DNA of 64,000 nt from assembly GCA_039881145.1 (NCBI GenBank), contig JAYKKI010000052.1:7941501-8005500 (forward strand), read 5' to 3'. The notes under the pieces were generated by a model that searched no databases, was not told the DNA's origin, and worked only from the letters and a program-made list of their open reading frames with translations. This document shows, piece after piece, positions 20,351 through 31,514 of this stretch. A program made the translations under genes and the position numbers. The DNA comes from Druceiella hillmani. Its lineage: Eukaryota; Arthropoda; Insecta; Lepidoptera; Hepialidae. Each line of letters starts with the position of its first letter. Positions within the stretch are counted from its first letter, which is position 1.

Positions 20351-20915
20351 TCTTAATGACTACAGAAGTAACATCGACGCTTTCTTGAGTAGTGCCTGTT
20401 TAAATTATTTTTCCTTAATGAAATTCTCCATGTTAAAACTTAAATTACGTCTTCGATACAATCTTTCTCAATGACTACAGAAATGACATCGATGTTTTCT
20501 TGAGTAGTGATTGTTTAAGTTATTTTTCCTTAATGAAATTCTTCATGTCAAAACTTAAATTACGTCTTCGATACGATCTTTCTTAATGACTACAGAAGTG
20601 ACATCGATGTTTTCTTGAGTAGTGCTTGTTTAAATTATTTTTCCTTAATGGAATTCTCCACGTCAAAACTTAAATTACGTCTTCGATACGATCTTTCTTA
20701 ATAACTAGAGAAGTGACATCGATGTTTTCTTAAGTAGTGCTTGTTTAAGTTATTTTTCCTTACTGAAATTCTCCGTGTCAAAACTTAAATTACGTCTTCG
20801 ATACGATCGTTCTTAATGACTACAGAAATGACATCAATGTTTTCTTGAGTAGTGCTTATTTAAGTTATTTTTCCTTAATAAAATTCTCCATGTCAAAACT
20901 TAAATTACATCCTCA
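20351..20915 (+). repeat. 115-bp satellite, about five units
   Basis: Units begin TCTTAATGACTACAGAAGTG at 20351, 20466, 20581, 20696 and 20811, an exact 115-base spacing each time. They continue ACATCGATGTTTTCTTGAGT, AGTGCTTGTTTAAGTT, TTTCCTTAATGAAATTCTCC and ACTTAAATTACGTCTTCGAT. Substitutions are few and indels absent, so the array is young or homogenised. The last unit is truncated near 20915. Confidence 0.97.
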
Positions 20916-21965
20916 TACTTTTTATGCAATCTTTGCCCAATTGAATTGGGCCCAACATTTTCATTTTAAACTCAATTACAATGCACTGTGCAGGGAACAC
21001 GATACATCTCTTCTTCTCACAGTAAAAACAATTAATCAACAGGTACAACCGAGTTGGCAGTGTAATCCTTCTTCCCACCACTAAATATTTTGCGCCCTTG
21101 CAGGTTCTTTTTGTTCTCTGAATAGAAAGGTCGGTTCAAACATAATCTGCCCTCATATAGCAAAATGACCTGTAAATATTGACAAACTCTGAGGAAAAAA
21201 TCGAATGATGTCAATAATATTTTTCAGTTTACAATTATTCGATTTTTTGTATAAGTTATTATCAAATTTCGATGTATTTTTATTTAGAAATGATTTAAAA
21301 CTTTTATGTAAATATCACGGTACTTAACATTCATTTTGTTCGTTTTGTTTTTAATTTCCTGCGTCGAAAAAAAAAATAAGGCGTCTTCTAAAGCTTATAT
21401 TCAAACTGATGTCAACAATAAATAATATGGATTTTGCAAAATCCACATTCCACATTTATATCTGTGGATGTCATAAAAATCGACGTCAGTAACATTTATT
21501 GTTCGACCGAGACATTTTGCAAAATATACGAACATGATATTGAATCCAGCAATAATGTCATATATGCTAAAATACTAAAAACGTGTGTGACAAACCGTTA
21601 CATAAATAAGCGAATATAAAAGCATGGTTTAAGCGACCTTTGTTACAATGCCTCCCTCGGCCTCGATTTTTCCTTAATGATGATTCACTTTGTTTCCTGT
21701 TTCATATGCACGCCTATAGACGTCGTCCCATCGGGTAATTTATTGAATGATAGGTGAAAAACGACATCCAATATATTAGTAATACGTTGTGTCGTTATCT
21801 GTTTGTGTGGCTCCTCGCTCTCGGGGTTTTATTTATTGATAAAGATAAAGAGTGATCCATGGCTGGTTGCTGATACGGGGATGTGGTTTTAAATCAAAGT
21901 TTTTCCGCTTCTTTTGCAAAATAATCCATAAACAATTTAATTATTATTTATTTAATAAGAGTAAA
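20916..21965. other. Intergenic DNA with a weak tRNA-like patch
   Basis: Around 21855-21895 the text GGCTGGTTGCTGATACGGGG followed by ATGTGGTTTTAAATC faintly resembles the 3' half of a tRNA-derived SINE with a decayed B box. No convincing A box was found. Other open frames here show no domain. Confidence 0.3.
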
Positions 21966-22055
21966 AGAATTTTTAATTCTATTTTTGTCATTTCCTTGTC
22001 GCTTGTTCGTAACTCATTTTTCTCGAAAATTTTCGATGTATTCAAAATCTATTTT
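21966..22055 (+). repeat. Dispersed repeat, pair with 19821-19925
   Basis: See the partner at 19821. Together they bracket the 115-bp satellite as direct repeats about 2.1 kb apart. Confidence 0.65.
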
Positions 22056-24040
22056 TTCTTCCAAAAATATGGTTTCTTATTAAAATATTGAAACTATGAA
22101 AGATTCAAAATATAACGGCTTTAAATCTTCACCTTCTTAGTTACAGACATTATTTTAAATATGTACAAACACTTTATTATATTTTTCTTTTGTCTTGTAA
22201 CTAAATATTCGGAAAATATGCTTTTAAGTTTTCACACTAAATTGGTAACAAAGGACTTTTTGCTTGTCCCAAATGTTTTTTGTTCAACAATTTATGGAAT
22301 TAATGCGTTATGATGGCATATCAATTTTATTTTTTTTCATTCGAAGGTAACTCCTGAAAAAAAATTAATATTAAAAATTAACTATTTTTTTACAAAAATT
22401 TCCACATTTTCTGAAATAGAACAGAACAGAACTACATTTTTTGAAAAATGTCTATAGGTAACAGGTACATTAGTACTGAGAACAATGTACATTATTCAAT
22501 ATTAAGAAGTCCAAACGTAAGTAAAATGAATCCATTTGAAATGGTGCCATTGTTAAATATAGATGCATAAATTTACGTGAAGGAATTAAAAATTAAAATA
22601 TATTAAGAAAGGGATATTAGAATGAAAGAAAGTAACAGGAAATAAACGTAGATGATTCGGAAGGTGTATCAAATAGGAAAATAGAAAATGAATGGTCATC
22701 GAAAAGAAAAAAAAATTACGAGAATTAGTGAAACATATGTAGTACATCAGAATATTATAACATGCCATTTCGTCTGCTACTAGCATTGCCTAGAACAAAA
22801 ATTTTGCTAAGTTCTAGATTGATATACCAAATGGTTTGAAATCTAGAAAAACTAAAATTAAAAAAAATTTAAAATGTACTTCGTGCGTGAAGATAGTTAC
22901 TGAATAGAGCGCATTGTTGTGCAGGGAAGGGTAGAAGGCGCCAGACCACGTGGAAAGTCGTCGATTTACATAATTAAAGCAAATGCTAAAAAATTTCACC
23001 TTTAAATATTGAGAGAAACAAGTAAAAATATTCAACCTAAATTATTTTCCTTGACATCTTCAGTGGCAAGTCTTCATTATTTTTTCTTTTAAAGTTAATC
23101 TTTCGAAAAATTATTTTTAGTGACCCTCTTATATAAACCGATGTTATTTTTTAATATAAAAATTTAATTTAATTTTGTTTTTTAAAATTACAGCGCGTTG
23201 AAAACTTTTTTCTTATAAGTAATAATTTTAGGTTTATATAACCATTACTGAAACTAATAAATTCGAAACATTAAATACCTACAAAACTGCAGAATTGATG
23301 CTAACAATTGTCCCTCCGCTTCGTCGCGAACACAAGTTGGAAACACGAAGAAACTAGAAGAGCATTGTATTCCAAACATTTTGCTAATAAATAAATTAAA
23401 GTTATCCACCTCATGGTTAAACATAAGTTCAAAACCCGCCACTAAGAATGTTCCTAGTCACGACTATTTGCGAAGTTAGACTTTCTACTAGACCGATAAC
23501 ATCGTTACGACAATTGTTTATTTGGTCTTAAGTAAGAACAAGGTATAAAAGAATATAGGTACCCTTTGAGTGTATTATCTTATACCACATTGCTCTTAAA
23601 TGTGATGTTTTAAGAACGTAAAATTTCCTTCTTTTTTGAAGATACACTACAATCCTTAGAAGTCGGGAGTCAAATTAATACATAATAAGCAGACTTACAA
23701 CAATAATATGTCATTACATAAAAATGGAGATTTCTGAATTTCACATGTTTATTTATTTTACATGTATATCGAATTTTACATGCAATAAGCTGCAAGAAAC
23801 TTTAGATGTCAACATTTAAGAAAGTAAACGGTAAATGGAAGTCGGGTATAGTGTCATGGCGAAATAAGTGAAACCTGGATTTATCTGCTAAACGTAGATA
23901 AAAAACGAACTAACAATGCCTTTGGAAACAACATTACTAAAAGTTGTCGTTTAATGTTACTATCAATATTCATTAAAAGAGAGATATACAGTACGTTATT
24001 TATTCAATATCTCTGATTTTGCGAAATTCTTCTTTTTGGA

Positions 24041-24042
<2 letters not shown>
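22056..24042. other. AT-rich DNA, nothing recognised
   Basis: Short open frames at 22586-22786 (-), 22814-23035 (-) and 23254-23442 (-) have no recognisable motif. Confidence 0.5.
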
Positions 24043-24119
<77 letters not shown>

Positions 24120-24150
24120 TTGCATATATATGTGTGTGTGTTTGTATGTG
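24043..24150. repeat. Compound (TA)n-(CA)n-(TA)n-(TG)n microsatellite
   Basis: TA runs are interrupted by CACACACA at about 24072 and followed by TG repeats. Overlapping open frames of tyrosine-isoleucine and histidine-threonine repeats are pure by-products. Confidence 0.95.
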
Positions 24151-24348
24151 TGCGTGTCTGTTGTTTTGTGCTCTGTGTTTGACTTCTGTGACATTCTTCA
24201 TAGATTTAAAAATATATTACGATTTTGAGCTAAGGTAAAAGATTAGTCAAAAATAAAACTACATTTGCATATAATTTATCCAACTTTATCCCTGTATTCA
24301 AAATAAATTCGATGACATTTTTCTCCATATATTGACCCTCCCCCTAGG

Positions 24349-24420
24349 GGTGCGCGTGTGTGTTTGTGCGTGTGTGCGCATGTGCGGCACGCACCTGTGT
24401 GTTGTGTGTTTGTGGGTGTG
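24349..24420. repeat. Degenerate (GT)n/(GC)n tract
   Basis: About 70 bases of GTGTGT interspersed with GCGCGT and GCATGTGCGGCACGCAC-type text. Alternating purine-pyrimidine sequence. Confidence 0.9.
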
Positions 24421-25990
24421 TAAATCACTCGTATTACAATGTTTTGTATCTAGCCATCTAATTAGGGTTATTTAAATATTTGTTTATAATTATAAAATTT
24501 CAAAAAAGCGATAAATTTTTTGTCTTCTTACAAAATTTTGATAAATTTCTTTAATATCATATTATTAGTACAAAATAAAAATGCAAAAAGTAATAAAATC
24601 CTGTCTATGCAGCAAAATAAAACATCCTTATATTGTTCCAAAAATATGGTATACAACACTATATATAATAACAGAAAAAGTACAAGATGGTACGATAAAA
24701 TAGTTGTCAAGAGACACACCTTTAATAGTTCTATATTAATAAAAGGGAAGTATTTAGGTCAGATCTAAATATTGAGGAATTAGTAAGGCTCGATCGACGA
24801 TGACACGTAGTGGCAAAGCTTTTCTGAAAAATAGTTTGAAATATTATATTACTGAAAATATAACAAAGACTAGATGGGTCGTCGTTTGCTAGAAAATATG
24901 GACGTTTGGACATATTCTTAATGGAAGCACGTGTTATTTTTTAAAGTAGAGAGATAAAACTCACTTAATTAGATCACAGTAATATATACAGCGTGCTTTA
25001 AAAGCAAATATGAATCGTTAATATACAAAGAAAGGAAAACAGGGAAGGCAATAAAAAAATTTGGAACAAAAAAAATTTCAGTACTTTTTGATCAAACTAA
25101 TACAAAAAAAAATATCAGAAACTAAGCTACCTTAACCCGACGAATCTTTTTCTCTTACTTGGCATTTCGAGACGATAAGGACTAGAACATATAGTCATAA
25201 AAAATAGAAAAAACTTAGCACTTATTTAAGACTTTTAGTATAAAATAATATTAAATATAAATTTAATAACTTTAATAAATACATTTTTTTTCATTCTTAT
25301 TTCTGGATGTTTAGCTCAATATTTTTGATGTGCTTAAATTTTGTTAACCCTCTCTAACCTCTTAAAGGGTAATCCAGTAGGGTCAAAGATGTTAGGCCAG
25401 ACTGATTCAACATAGACAATATTTTTTTTGTTCAGTCTTAAAATATTATATTCCCACCAAAAGGAAACATAACTGAAATTATTCTGACTAAAATTTAATT
25501 TTTTTCCTTATCTTTTCAATAACTATGTGAAAAAATGCTTGATCGCGCTCAGAAATCTTACTATAAAAATAAACGTACTTTGTTATATCATAAATAAAGT
25601 TATGTGTAGTTTTATTAACTTTATAATTAAGAACTGTATTTATTCTTCAATCCATATCACAATCGTCTTCGGGTTACATAAGTTTTGCACCAATGGAAAC
25701 GGATAAACAATGAAGATAGAGACCTTATTTAGAACTCTATCAGAATTTCAATAAAATTTAAACGTCGCTCAAAAAGGTAAAGCATACTTTATTGTCAGAT
25801 CTATTGTACGACTTTAAAACTAATAACGTCTGGTAAAAAAGTTGAGATACGAAACATTGTAACAAAAATTACTTTTAAATTCACGCAACAGCAATGCATA
25901 ATTTTACCAATTCTACAATTTGATATTAACCTTATCTTTAAAAACTTTGAGCTCTTGTAATTCATTAAAATTCGAAACGCAGTGCGCTCA
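24421..25990. other. AT-rich DNA, nothing recognised
   Basis: No supported feature. Open frames on both strands at 24520-24768 are AT-driven. Confidence 0.5.
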
Positions 25991-26229
25991 TCAATCATCT
26001 CTTAAATGATACTGTGGGGAGTGATTTACAGGCGTCGCTCCATGTTCTACTGCGCCTTCAACGTGGCACCGGCGGCGATAAAGTATGAGAGGATACCAGA
26101 GGAAGACGCCACTCGACCTCATCAGGTGGCGGTCCCCGAAGGCTTGGCGGTGATCCGAACGAAGAGATTCGTAGTTCTTACATGCTGATACCCGTATCAC
26201 TAGTGACAAATGGCTGCGCGGTGACAAAT
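25991..26229 (-). other. GC-rich island with a coding-like frame
   Basis: Composition jumps to GC-rich between about 26015 and 26180 (for example GTGGCACCGGCGGCGATAA on the plus strand). A 94-codon minus-strand frame starts at the hairpin (ATG at 26275) and contains SDHRQAFGDRHLMRSSGV and CHVEGAVEHGATPVNHSP. I do not recognise a family. The abrupt composition change suggests an inserted sequence. It could be a transposon 5' region or a GC-rich SINE-like repeat. Confidence 0.4.
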
Positions 26230-26275
26230 ATGGGGAAAACTTTACCAAGGAGAAGCCTGGTAAGATTTTCCCCAT
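26230..26275. repeat. Hairpin with 21-base arms
   Basis: ATGGGGAAAACTTTACCA faces TGGTAAGATTTTCCCCAT across a loop of about 10 bases, with two central mismatches. It sits at the edge of the GC-rich island and may be one of its ends. Confidence 0.8.
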
Positions 26276-26521
26276 TTATTTACTGCAATCAAATTGGAAT
26301 AGTAATTACTTTTTATTTTATCAGCACTTAAGTCCAAAAAGTATTTATGTGTTAATACATCATATTCTAGATTTTTGATGTTCTACAAACTTGATTTAAA
26401 TATATCTGAGCAATTCTTGAAATGGTTTAGTTCATACATATCCAGCTATTACAAAATTTTGTTAACACTATACATACGTCTTTTCTGCATAAATTTACCT
26501 CTCAGTGTATCTTAATAAAAT

Positions 26522-26660
26522 GTCGCCACCGTGGTGTGTTGGTCTGACTACAAGGTATACGGCTTTTGACTTGCGATGCACCATGTGAATCGAGGTTTAA
26601 TTCCCGGCCGCTTGTCAAACGGGACTGGACTGGTGTTTTGGTTAGTTGTAAAATATTACT
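26522..26660 (+). mobile_element. tRNA-derived SINE, copy 2
   Basis: It shares its head with copy 1 at 8.58 kb: GTCGCCACCGTGGTGTGTTG (A-box region GTGGTGTGTTGG at 26531), a B-box region GAGGTTTAATTCCCGG at about 26592, then CCGCTTGTC and CGGGACTGG. This copy retains the full-length middle of the tRNA part (CTTTTGACTTGCGATGCACC). The B box has decayed from GGTTCGAATCC. The tail is AT-rich and its end uncertain. Confidence 0.75.
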
Positions 26661-27229
26661 CTTGTAGCAATAAATTCGATATATATAATTCAAATGGAAA
26701 AAATGACATGCATTGGGATTCCAATTAAAATGCATTCTGCGTACCAAAGGGTTAAATATAAAGACTCCAAAATGAGAACGAAATGCAACTCAGCAGAATA
26801 AAGATGACAGAGTTGCAATATTTATAATAACATCAGCAATGAATCAGAAAAAGTAGCGCTAATCGAAAAATTGTGAATCGGTGTTTGAGGTGATGAATAA
26901 ATTTGAGTCTAATGAACAAAAATCCCAAGTATGATGAATAAATGTAAGTAACATGAATGTTTTTATCAATATATAGATGAAGATGCCAGTTTAATTCTAT
27001 AAGAAGAGAATAATTTAGCTTTAGAGGCAAAACAAAGTAAAAAAAAAGAAAACTTTTCCATTATACGAAAACAAATAGAGTCAATTGAAAAATCATATCG
27101 TTTTGTAAGTTCTGATATAGTAAATAAGGTACTTTTACTAAAGCTAAACATATTGCTCCTGAAGAAAAACAATGCAAGGAAAAAAAATATGTTGACCCAC
27201 AATGTAACGAATAGTGATTGGAAAGACGA

Positions 27230-27410
27230 TGATGAAAGTAGTGTCATGGATATTAGATTGCAGTGCCTCAGTTCACATGTTTTTTAAATGCAACAATTTT
27301 GCTGAATTGTACGAGTATACAAGATCTCCACTAAAAATAGAAAACCATGAAGCAGTAGAAGTGGTTGGCCCGGGAAATGTTTTATTCAACATATGTATCA
27401 ATTTGTAGTG
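27230..27410 (+). pseudogene. Copia-type protease fragment
   Basis: The frame reads SWILDCSASVHMF, then NNFAELYEY, then VEVVGPGNVLF. This matches the aspartic protease block of Ty1/copia polyproteins (WILDSGASxHMT ... F ... VxVxGxGxV). In the family the Asp-Ser-Gly-Ala motif holds the catalytic aspartate that matures the polyprotein. Here it is Asp-Cys-Ser-Ala: the aspartate is kept, but serine and glycine are changed, and glycine is needed for the active-site turn. Further decayed pre-integrase-like text (IKNNNKIVVCASLQSK) follows to about 27550. The fragment is non-functional. Confidence 0.8.
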
Positions 27411-27869
27411 GGAGATAGTGTGTGATAAATGTTGAAACGCATTTTCCGAAGGAGTAGTGAAATGAGAAGGTTATATTATTATATAGAAACAAGCGGATGC
27501 TTTAATTAAAAATAACAATAAAATAGTGGTTTGCGCGTCTTTACAAAGCAAAAAAATACACCAGTCAAAGATGAAGAACCTCCAAAATCCAGTGTGTAAT
27601 CCGATACAAAAATTGGACCTTAAAACATGTTATGAATAAAGTTATAATTTTCATCTGTGGTAATGATGTTGAAAAAGGTCAAGAATCTGAAGAGAAGACA
27701 GATAAAACTGAGCAAAAAACGAGTAATTATGACTGTGAAAGTAATAACAGCACATACACTGTCATTACTGAACTATCTGACACTAACTGACATAAATAAT
27801 TCAAGTAACAAGTTCACAAAGAAATCATTTTATGAAGCAAATTTAATGAAGTTAAATGTACTTGTGAAT

Positions 27870-28075
27870 TATTATGAAGCAATCTACAAAGAGAATTGTA
27901 AATTATGGCTGTAGGCTATAAATGAAAAATTAAATGGTCGTACTAATAACTGGAGTTTTGTTAAAAGAAAAATCGAAGTACTGTAACAAACAAAATGGGT
28001 TTTTAATATTAAAACAAACCATGACAGTCAAGTAAACAGATATAAAACTCGACTTCATTTACACAAATTGAAGGA
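27870..28075 (+). pseudogene. Copia-type reverse transcriptase N-terminal fragment
   Basis: Broken by a stop, the plus strand reads YEAIYKENCKLWLxAINEKL, then NWSFVKR, then KWVFNIKTNHDSQVNRYKTR. This is the start of the copia reverse transcriptase domain (usual form W-x-x-A-x-x-E-E ... WELV ... CKWVFKIKxxxxGxIxRYKARLVAKG). The later motifs, including the YVDD catalytic box, were not found downstream, so the element is truncated at its 3' side too. Confidence 0.8.
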
Positions 28076-28090
28076 ATAAATTTTTAAACT

Positions 28091-29124
28091 ATAATTTTTA
28101 TGCACTTTAAGAGACATATGCAAGAACTATTTAATCACAAAATTTTATGTTCAAGATCAAATATAGATAAAAAGACAAGATTCAAGACATAACATGTTGC
28201 AGAAAAAATAGCTATAAGTCATTTTGCGTTTTCCAAATGCTAAAAATAATATTCCTTATTCTGGTTTTAGGAGTGAAATTATAAAAACGAAACAAATGAA
28301 ATAACTGATGCTTGTCACCTGGTGTATATCTGTTCCACACAGAATATTTTTCTGGATGCTATTCGATGCAAAATTGGAAATACGACATATAGACATAACA
28401 TGGTGGCCCAAATAATGACGTTAAATATAAAAATTCAATTTTGATTCTTTAGGTTAATTTCAGGAGTGAATTGGAAAATACAAAATAAATGCTTTTAAGG
28501 TTATTTTATGGGATGAGAAAGAAAAAAATATTGAAGCGCGAATTAAACAATATATGTGATATAGATTGAAAAGAAAACAAGTTAAACCAAAATTATCAGG
28601 ATTGAAAAACTTTAGTACAATAAATTGTTAAAATCAGTTTAATGGTTTACTCCCTCATAACAGCGGAACTATTATTTTTTGAGAACAAAAAATTAATTAA
28701 AACGTTTTTCAAAACTCTTAATTTGGCTCAGACGCAGTCCTACTTAATTGTTCGCATATACGATTTGATACGGCAGTGATGTGATTGGCGGCAGGTATCG
28801 CGGCAAATAAGTGTCTTTTAAGTATATAATTAGAATGTATTACTGTTAATATTTTAATGACTAATGGGCTGATAGTAGGAAATACTGATATACAAGTACA
28901 GTTTACATTTCACCGAATTTTTAAACATATTTTGAATATTTTTCTCTTTAACTTTAATATTCAAGAAAACAATTCGTTTATTTTTTGCCATTTCTCCCGT
29001 AAGGGATCCAATTTAAGTAAAACCCAATCACCTTTTTATTATCATGGCACAAAATTTATTATCATGGGACTTATATTAAATCCTAATATCCCAAATATGG
29101 CGTGGCTTCTTCGTTTATTTTAAA
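28091..29124. other. Possible copia debris, otherwise unrecognised
   Basis: AT-rich with short frames. The plus-strand frame at 28857-29123 has no recognisable domain. Confidence 0.4.
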
Positions 29125-29360
29125 CGCAGAAAAAATATCAAACTATACGCGATCGTGAGGAAACTGAAAAACGGAATCGACACAGATGTTCCGAAATAAA
29201 ATTCATACTAGCATTTTACATGCCGTCTTGTGCATTCAATTCACGTTTACTAAATCTGCATGTAAATCTCGTGATTTTAACAAGGTTATGATTTTTGCGC
29301 GGCATGCCGCTGGTACGATATTTTGCAATACATTATTTTTCTGGTAGCAACCGGTAGACA
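29125..29360 (+). repeat. Dispersed repeat, pair with 40650-40880
   Basis: Collinear with 40650-40880 over about 230 bases: AAAAAATA(T/C)CAAA, CG(A/C)(T/C)CG(T/C)GAGGAAAC, GGAAAA or GAAAAACGGAATCG, CAGG/CAGATGTT-CGAAA, CATTTT, then CATGCCG(C/G) facing AGGCCGGC and TACGATATTT. The family is not recognised. Decay differs in the two copies. Confidence 0.65.
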
Positions 29361-30129
29361 TGTTTTATGTTATCCATATTTAATATTACAATAGTTACTA
29401 AAACGTTATATCCCAAAGAATTATAAGTATTTTTAGCGTAATACATTTTATCGTTTCTCTCTTTACCCTACATTGTCTAGTGGAAGTGCACACCCAACAA
29501 CCCAAGTTACGATAATCTGGCTTAGGTTATCATAATTTGGACTCTAAATTTCCTATTTAGGACAAATAAAAGAACTTTTTATTACCAAATATTCTAAAAT
29601 ACCAAAATCTATACACTAAACGCTATCTTATGCTGCTAAAAGCAATTTTTATAACTGGTCTCTGCGGAACTACAAATGGTAGAATAATCCAATATACAGA
29701 GCTATCTTAAAATATATTTTACTTACTTTTTGACTAACATGTTATTTAATCTTCATATCTTACTTATAATTCATTACATAATAAAAATGTAATATAAGCG
29801 CGCAATTGAAGAAATTTTTGGTGTGGACTATGTCTACAATTTATACTCGTTTTTTTGCCCTTTCCTAACTGTTAATTGGAAAATAGTTTGATTTTTTTGT
29901 ATTCCAAAAATACCAGCTTTTTTAAAATTACATCCTATTCTTGTAACTTCAGATTTTATTTTCGCCGGCCTCCTTCGAAACAATGCAACTTAACGTTTAT
30001 AAATACATCGATAAGTAGCCTAGTGTTTATTCAAGATAAAATAATCACATTTTAGTACACAGGGAAAATTGAGGGATTATGTCTTAATTCAATGTTCAAT
30101 TTCCGTGATTTAATATTAAGCCACAAGAA
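29361..30129. other. Intergenic DNA, nothing recognised
   Basis: No supported feature. Confidence 0.45.
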
Positions 30130-30420
30130 CAGTTGAAGGCAGACTTCAAGAAAGTTATACAGTCGGGCCGTAACAAATGGAACTTTGAACCGCACCCGCA
30201 TATATTTTGCATGCAACGTACATAATATCTGTCTCGCGTGCCGCTATGAATCTACTGCAATCGTAGATCTAATTGCAGTCTATTTATCGCCAGCAGCCAT
30301 CCATTAGTGCTAGCGCGGAAATGCATTCACAACATTATCGTATCGAAGTAAAGCTATTGAAGGTTTATTTAATGATCGGTATTCATAAACTAGCACTATT
30401 CGTTAAATAAAATCGCAATA
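30130..30420. repeat. Unclassified dispersed repeat family, copy 1 of 3
   Basis: The best-preserved copy of a family also found at 42000-42420 and 43735-43990. Landmarks are TTTTGCATGCAACGTACATA, CGCGTGCCGCTA, CTATTTATCGCCAGCAGCCA followed by TCC, GCGGAAATGCATTCACAA, and TATTCATAAACTA. Composition is more GC-balanced than its surroundings. No open frame spans it. It may be the 3' end of a LINE or a SINE-like element. Confidence 0.65.
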
Positions 30421-30734
30421 TAAATGGCAAGTCGCATGCAGGAGCTATGTGACTTCGTATATGTATCGTTGGAGTTGAAAGAAACTAATGGAAGATATAA
30501 AATAGCAAGCAATATATAAATTGGAGATTTTTAAGTTCTTTTATTTTATTTTGAATTTTACAAAAATGGTCTCTACTTTATATAAAAAAATCAAAATACG
30601 GTATGCATACGTATAATGGCAATAAAAATATAGTTCAAGATCTTTTGTTCTCTTTTTTTAATGATCATACATAAAATCGTTTCCAAACCCACTATTGATG
30701 GCTAATTTTTTAAGGAACCGTTTTAATGATTCTT

Positions 30735-30890
30735 TAATACACTACATAGTGTAAAACAAAGATCTGTATGAACAGTATGGTATCAAACACTTCTGCACGG
30801 ATTTACTGCAGTAAAAAAAGGTTTAGGTGATAATTTATGAAGTTTTTACGTAATTTGGCCGAACTATGATGAAAATTGTCTACTAAAAAA
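30735..30890 (+). mobile_element. Degenerate Helentron-type end
   Basis: ACATAGTGTAAAACAAAG, then CACGGATTTACTGCAG, GGTTTAGGTGATAATTTATG and TTACGTAATTTGG follow the same order as in the better copy at 31250-31514. No CTAG terminus is left. Confidence 0.6.
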
Positions 30891-31249
30891 AAATAATAAC
30901 ATCTGAAAACTCCACAGGCACATGCAGCGAAATCTTTAGAATCTTGGATGCCGTATATCAGTTTTGCATGGTAGTGTTGTCTTCGTTTTTTTTAAAAGGT
31001 TAGCATTTGGAATAAAAATAGAAAAACGGCTAGACAAGCAAATTTTTCTCCGACTACATTGAATTTCTTAACTATATCTCAAAAATTAAACAAAACTACA
31101 TAGTATATAATCAAGAATATTTGTATTTTCTGATATTTTCGGAGAAGTAAAATCAAATTCAGATAAATTACTGCTCTGTTTTTAATTTTTAACCTATTTC
31201 ACGAAATACCCTCTCAACTTTACTGTCTATCCCAACATCCCAATCATTG

Positions 31250-31514
31250 TCACTATATAGTATAAAACAAAGTTTCTGTCTGTCTCTTTATATGCCTCAA
31301 CGCAGTAATATTAAAAAGTACTACACGGATTTTCATACGGTTTTCATCAGTACATACAGTTATTCACGGGCAAGGTTTACGTGTATAACCTGTAAAGATT
31401 TTGCGTAATTTGGACTTGCTGTGATAAAATTGTCGAGTAAGGGGTCAAAAATCCATACATCTGAGGATTTTTCTTTCTATCATCTACCCGTGCAAAGCCG
31501 GGCCGGGTCGCTAG
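31250..31514 (+). mobile_element. Non-autonomous Helitron/Helentron
   Basis: It starts around CACTATATAGTATAAAACAA followed by AGTTTCTGTCTGTCTC. It runs through CACGGATTTTCATACGGTTT and TTTTGCGTAATTTGGACTTG, and ends CCCGTGCAAAGCCGGGCCGG followed by GTCGCTAG before a T. The short GC-rich hairpin just upstream of a CTAG (CTRR) end inserted before T is the Helitron 3' signature, and this wording is common in insect Helentrons. It encodes nothing and would have relied on a Rep/helicase such as the one whose remnant lies at 12.76 kb. Confidence 0.85.

Larger units (their letters stand above)
26960..28090 (+). mobile_element. Ty1/copia retrotransposon remnant
   Basis: Protease-like (27230-27410) and reverse-transcriptase N-terminal (27870-28075) similarities occur in copia order on the plus strand, with lysine-rich gag-like text upstream (26990-27220). 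The two are only about 0.5 kb apart, where an intact copia element has an integrase of well over 1 kb, so most of the integrase has been deleted. LTRs were not located. Confidence 0.75.

Noticed and set aside
21855..21895. tRNA gene or SINE
   Set aside because: Only a weak B-box-like string is present, without an A box or a cloverleaf.
24000..24228. Overlapping open frames of Tyr-Ile and His-Thr repeats on both strands
   Set aside because: They are translations of the TA/CA microsatellite.
25344..26756. TTAACCC at 25344 and GGGTTAA at 26750 as a piggyBac element
   Set aside because: Beyond the first eight bases the two ends do not match, and the interval holds unrelated features.
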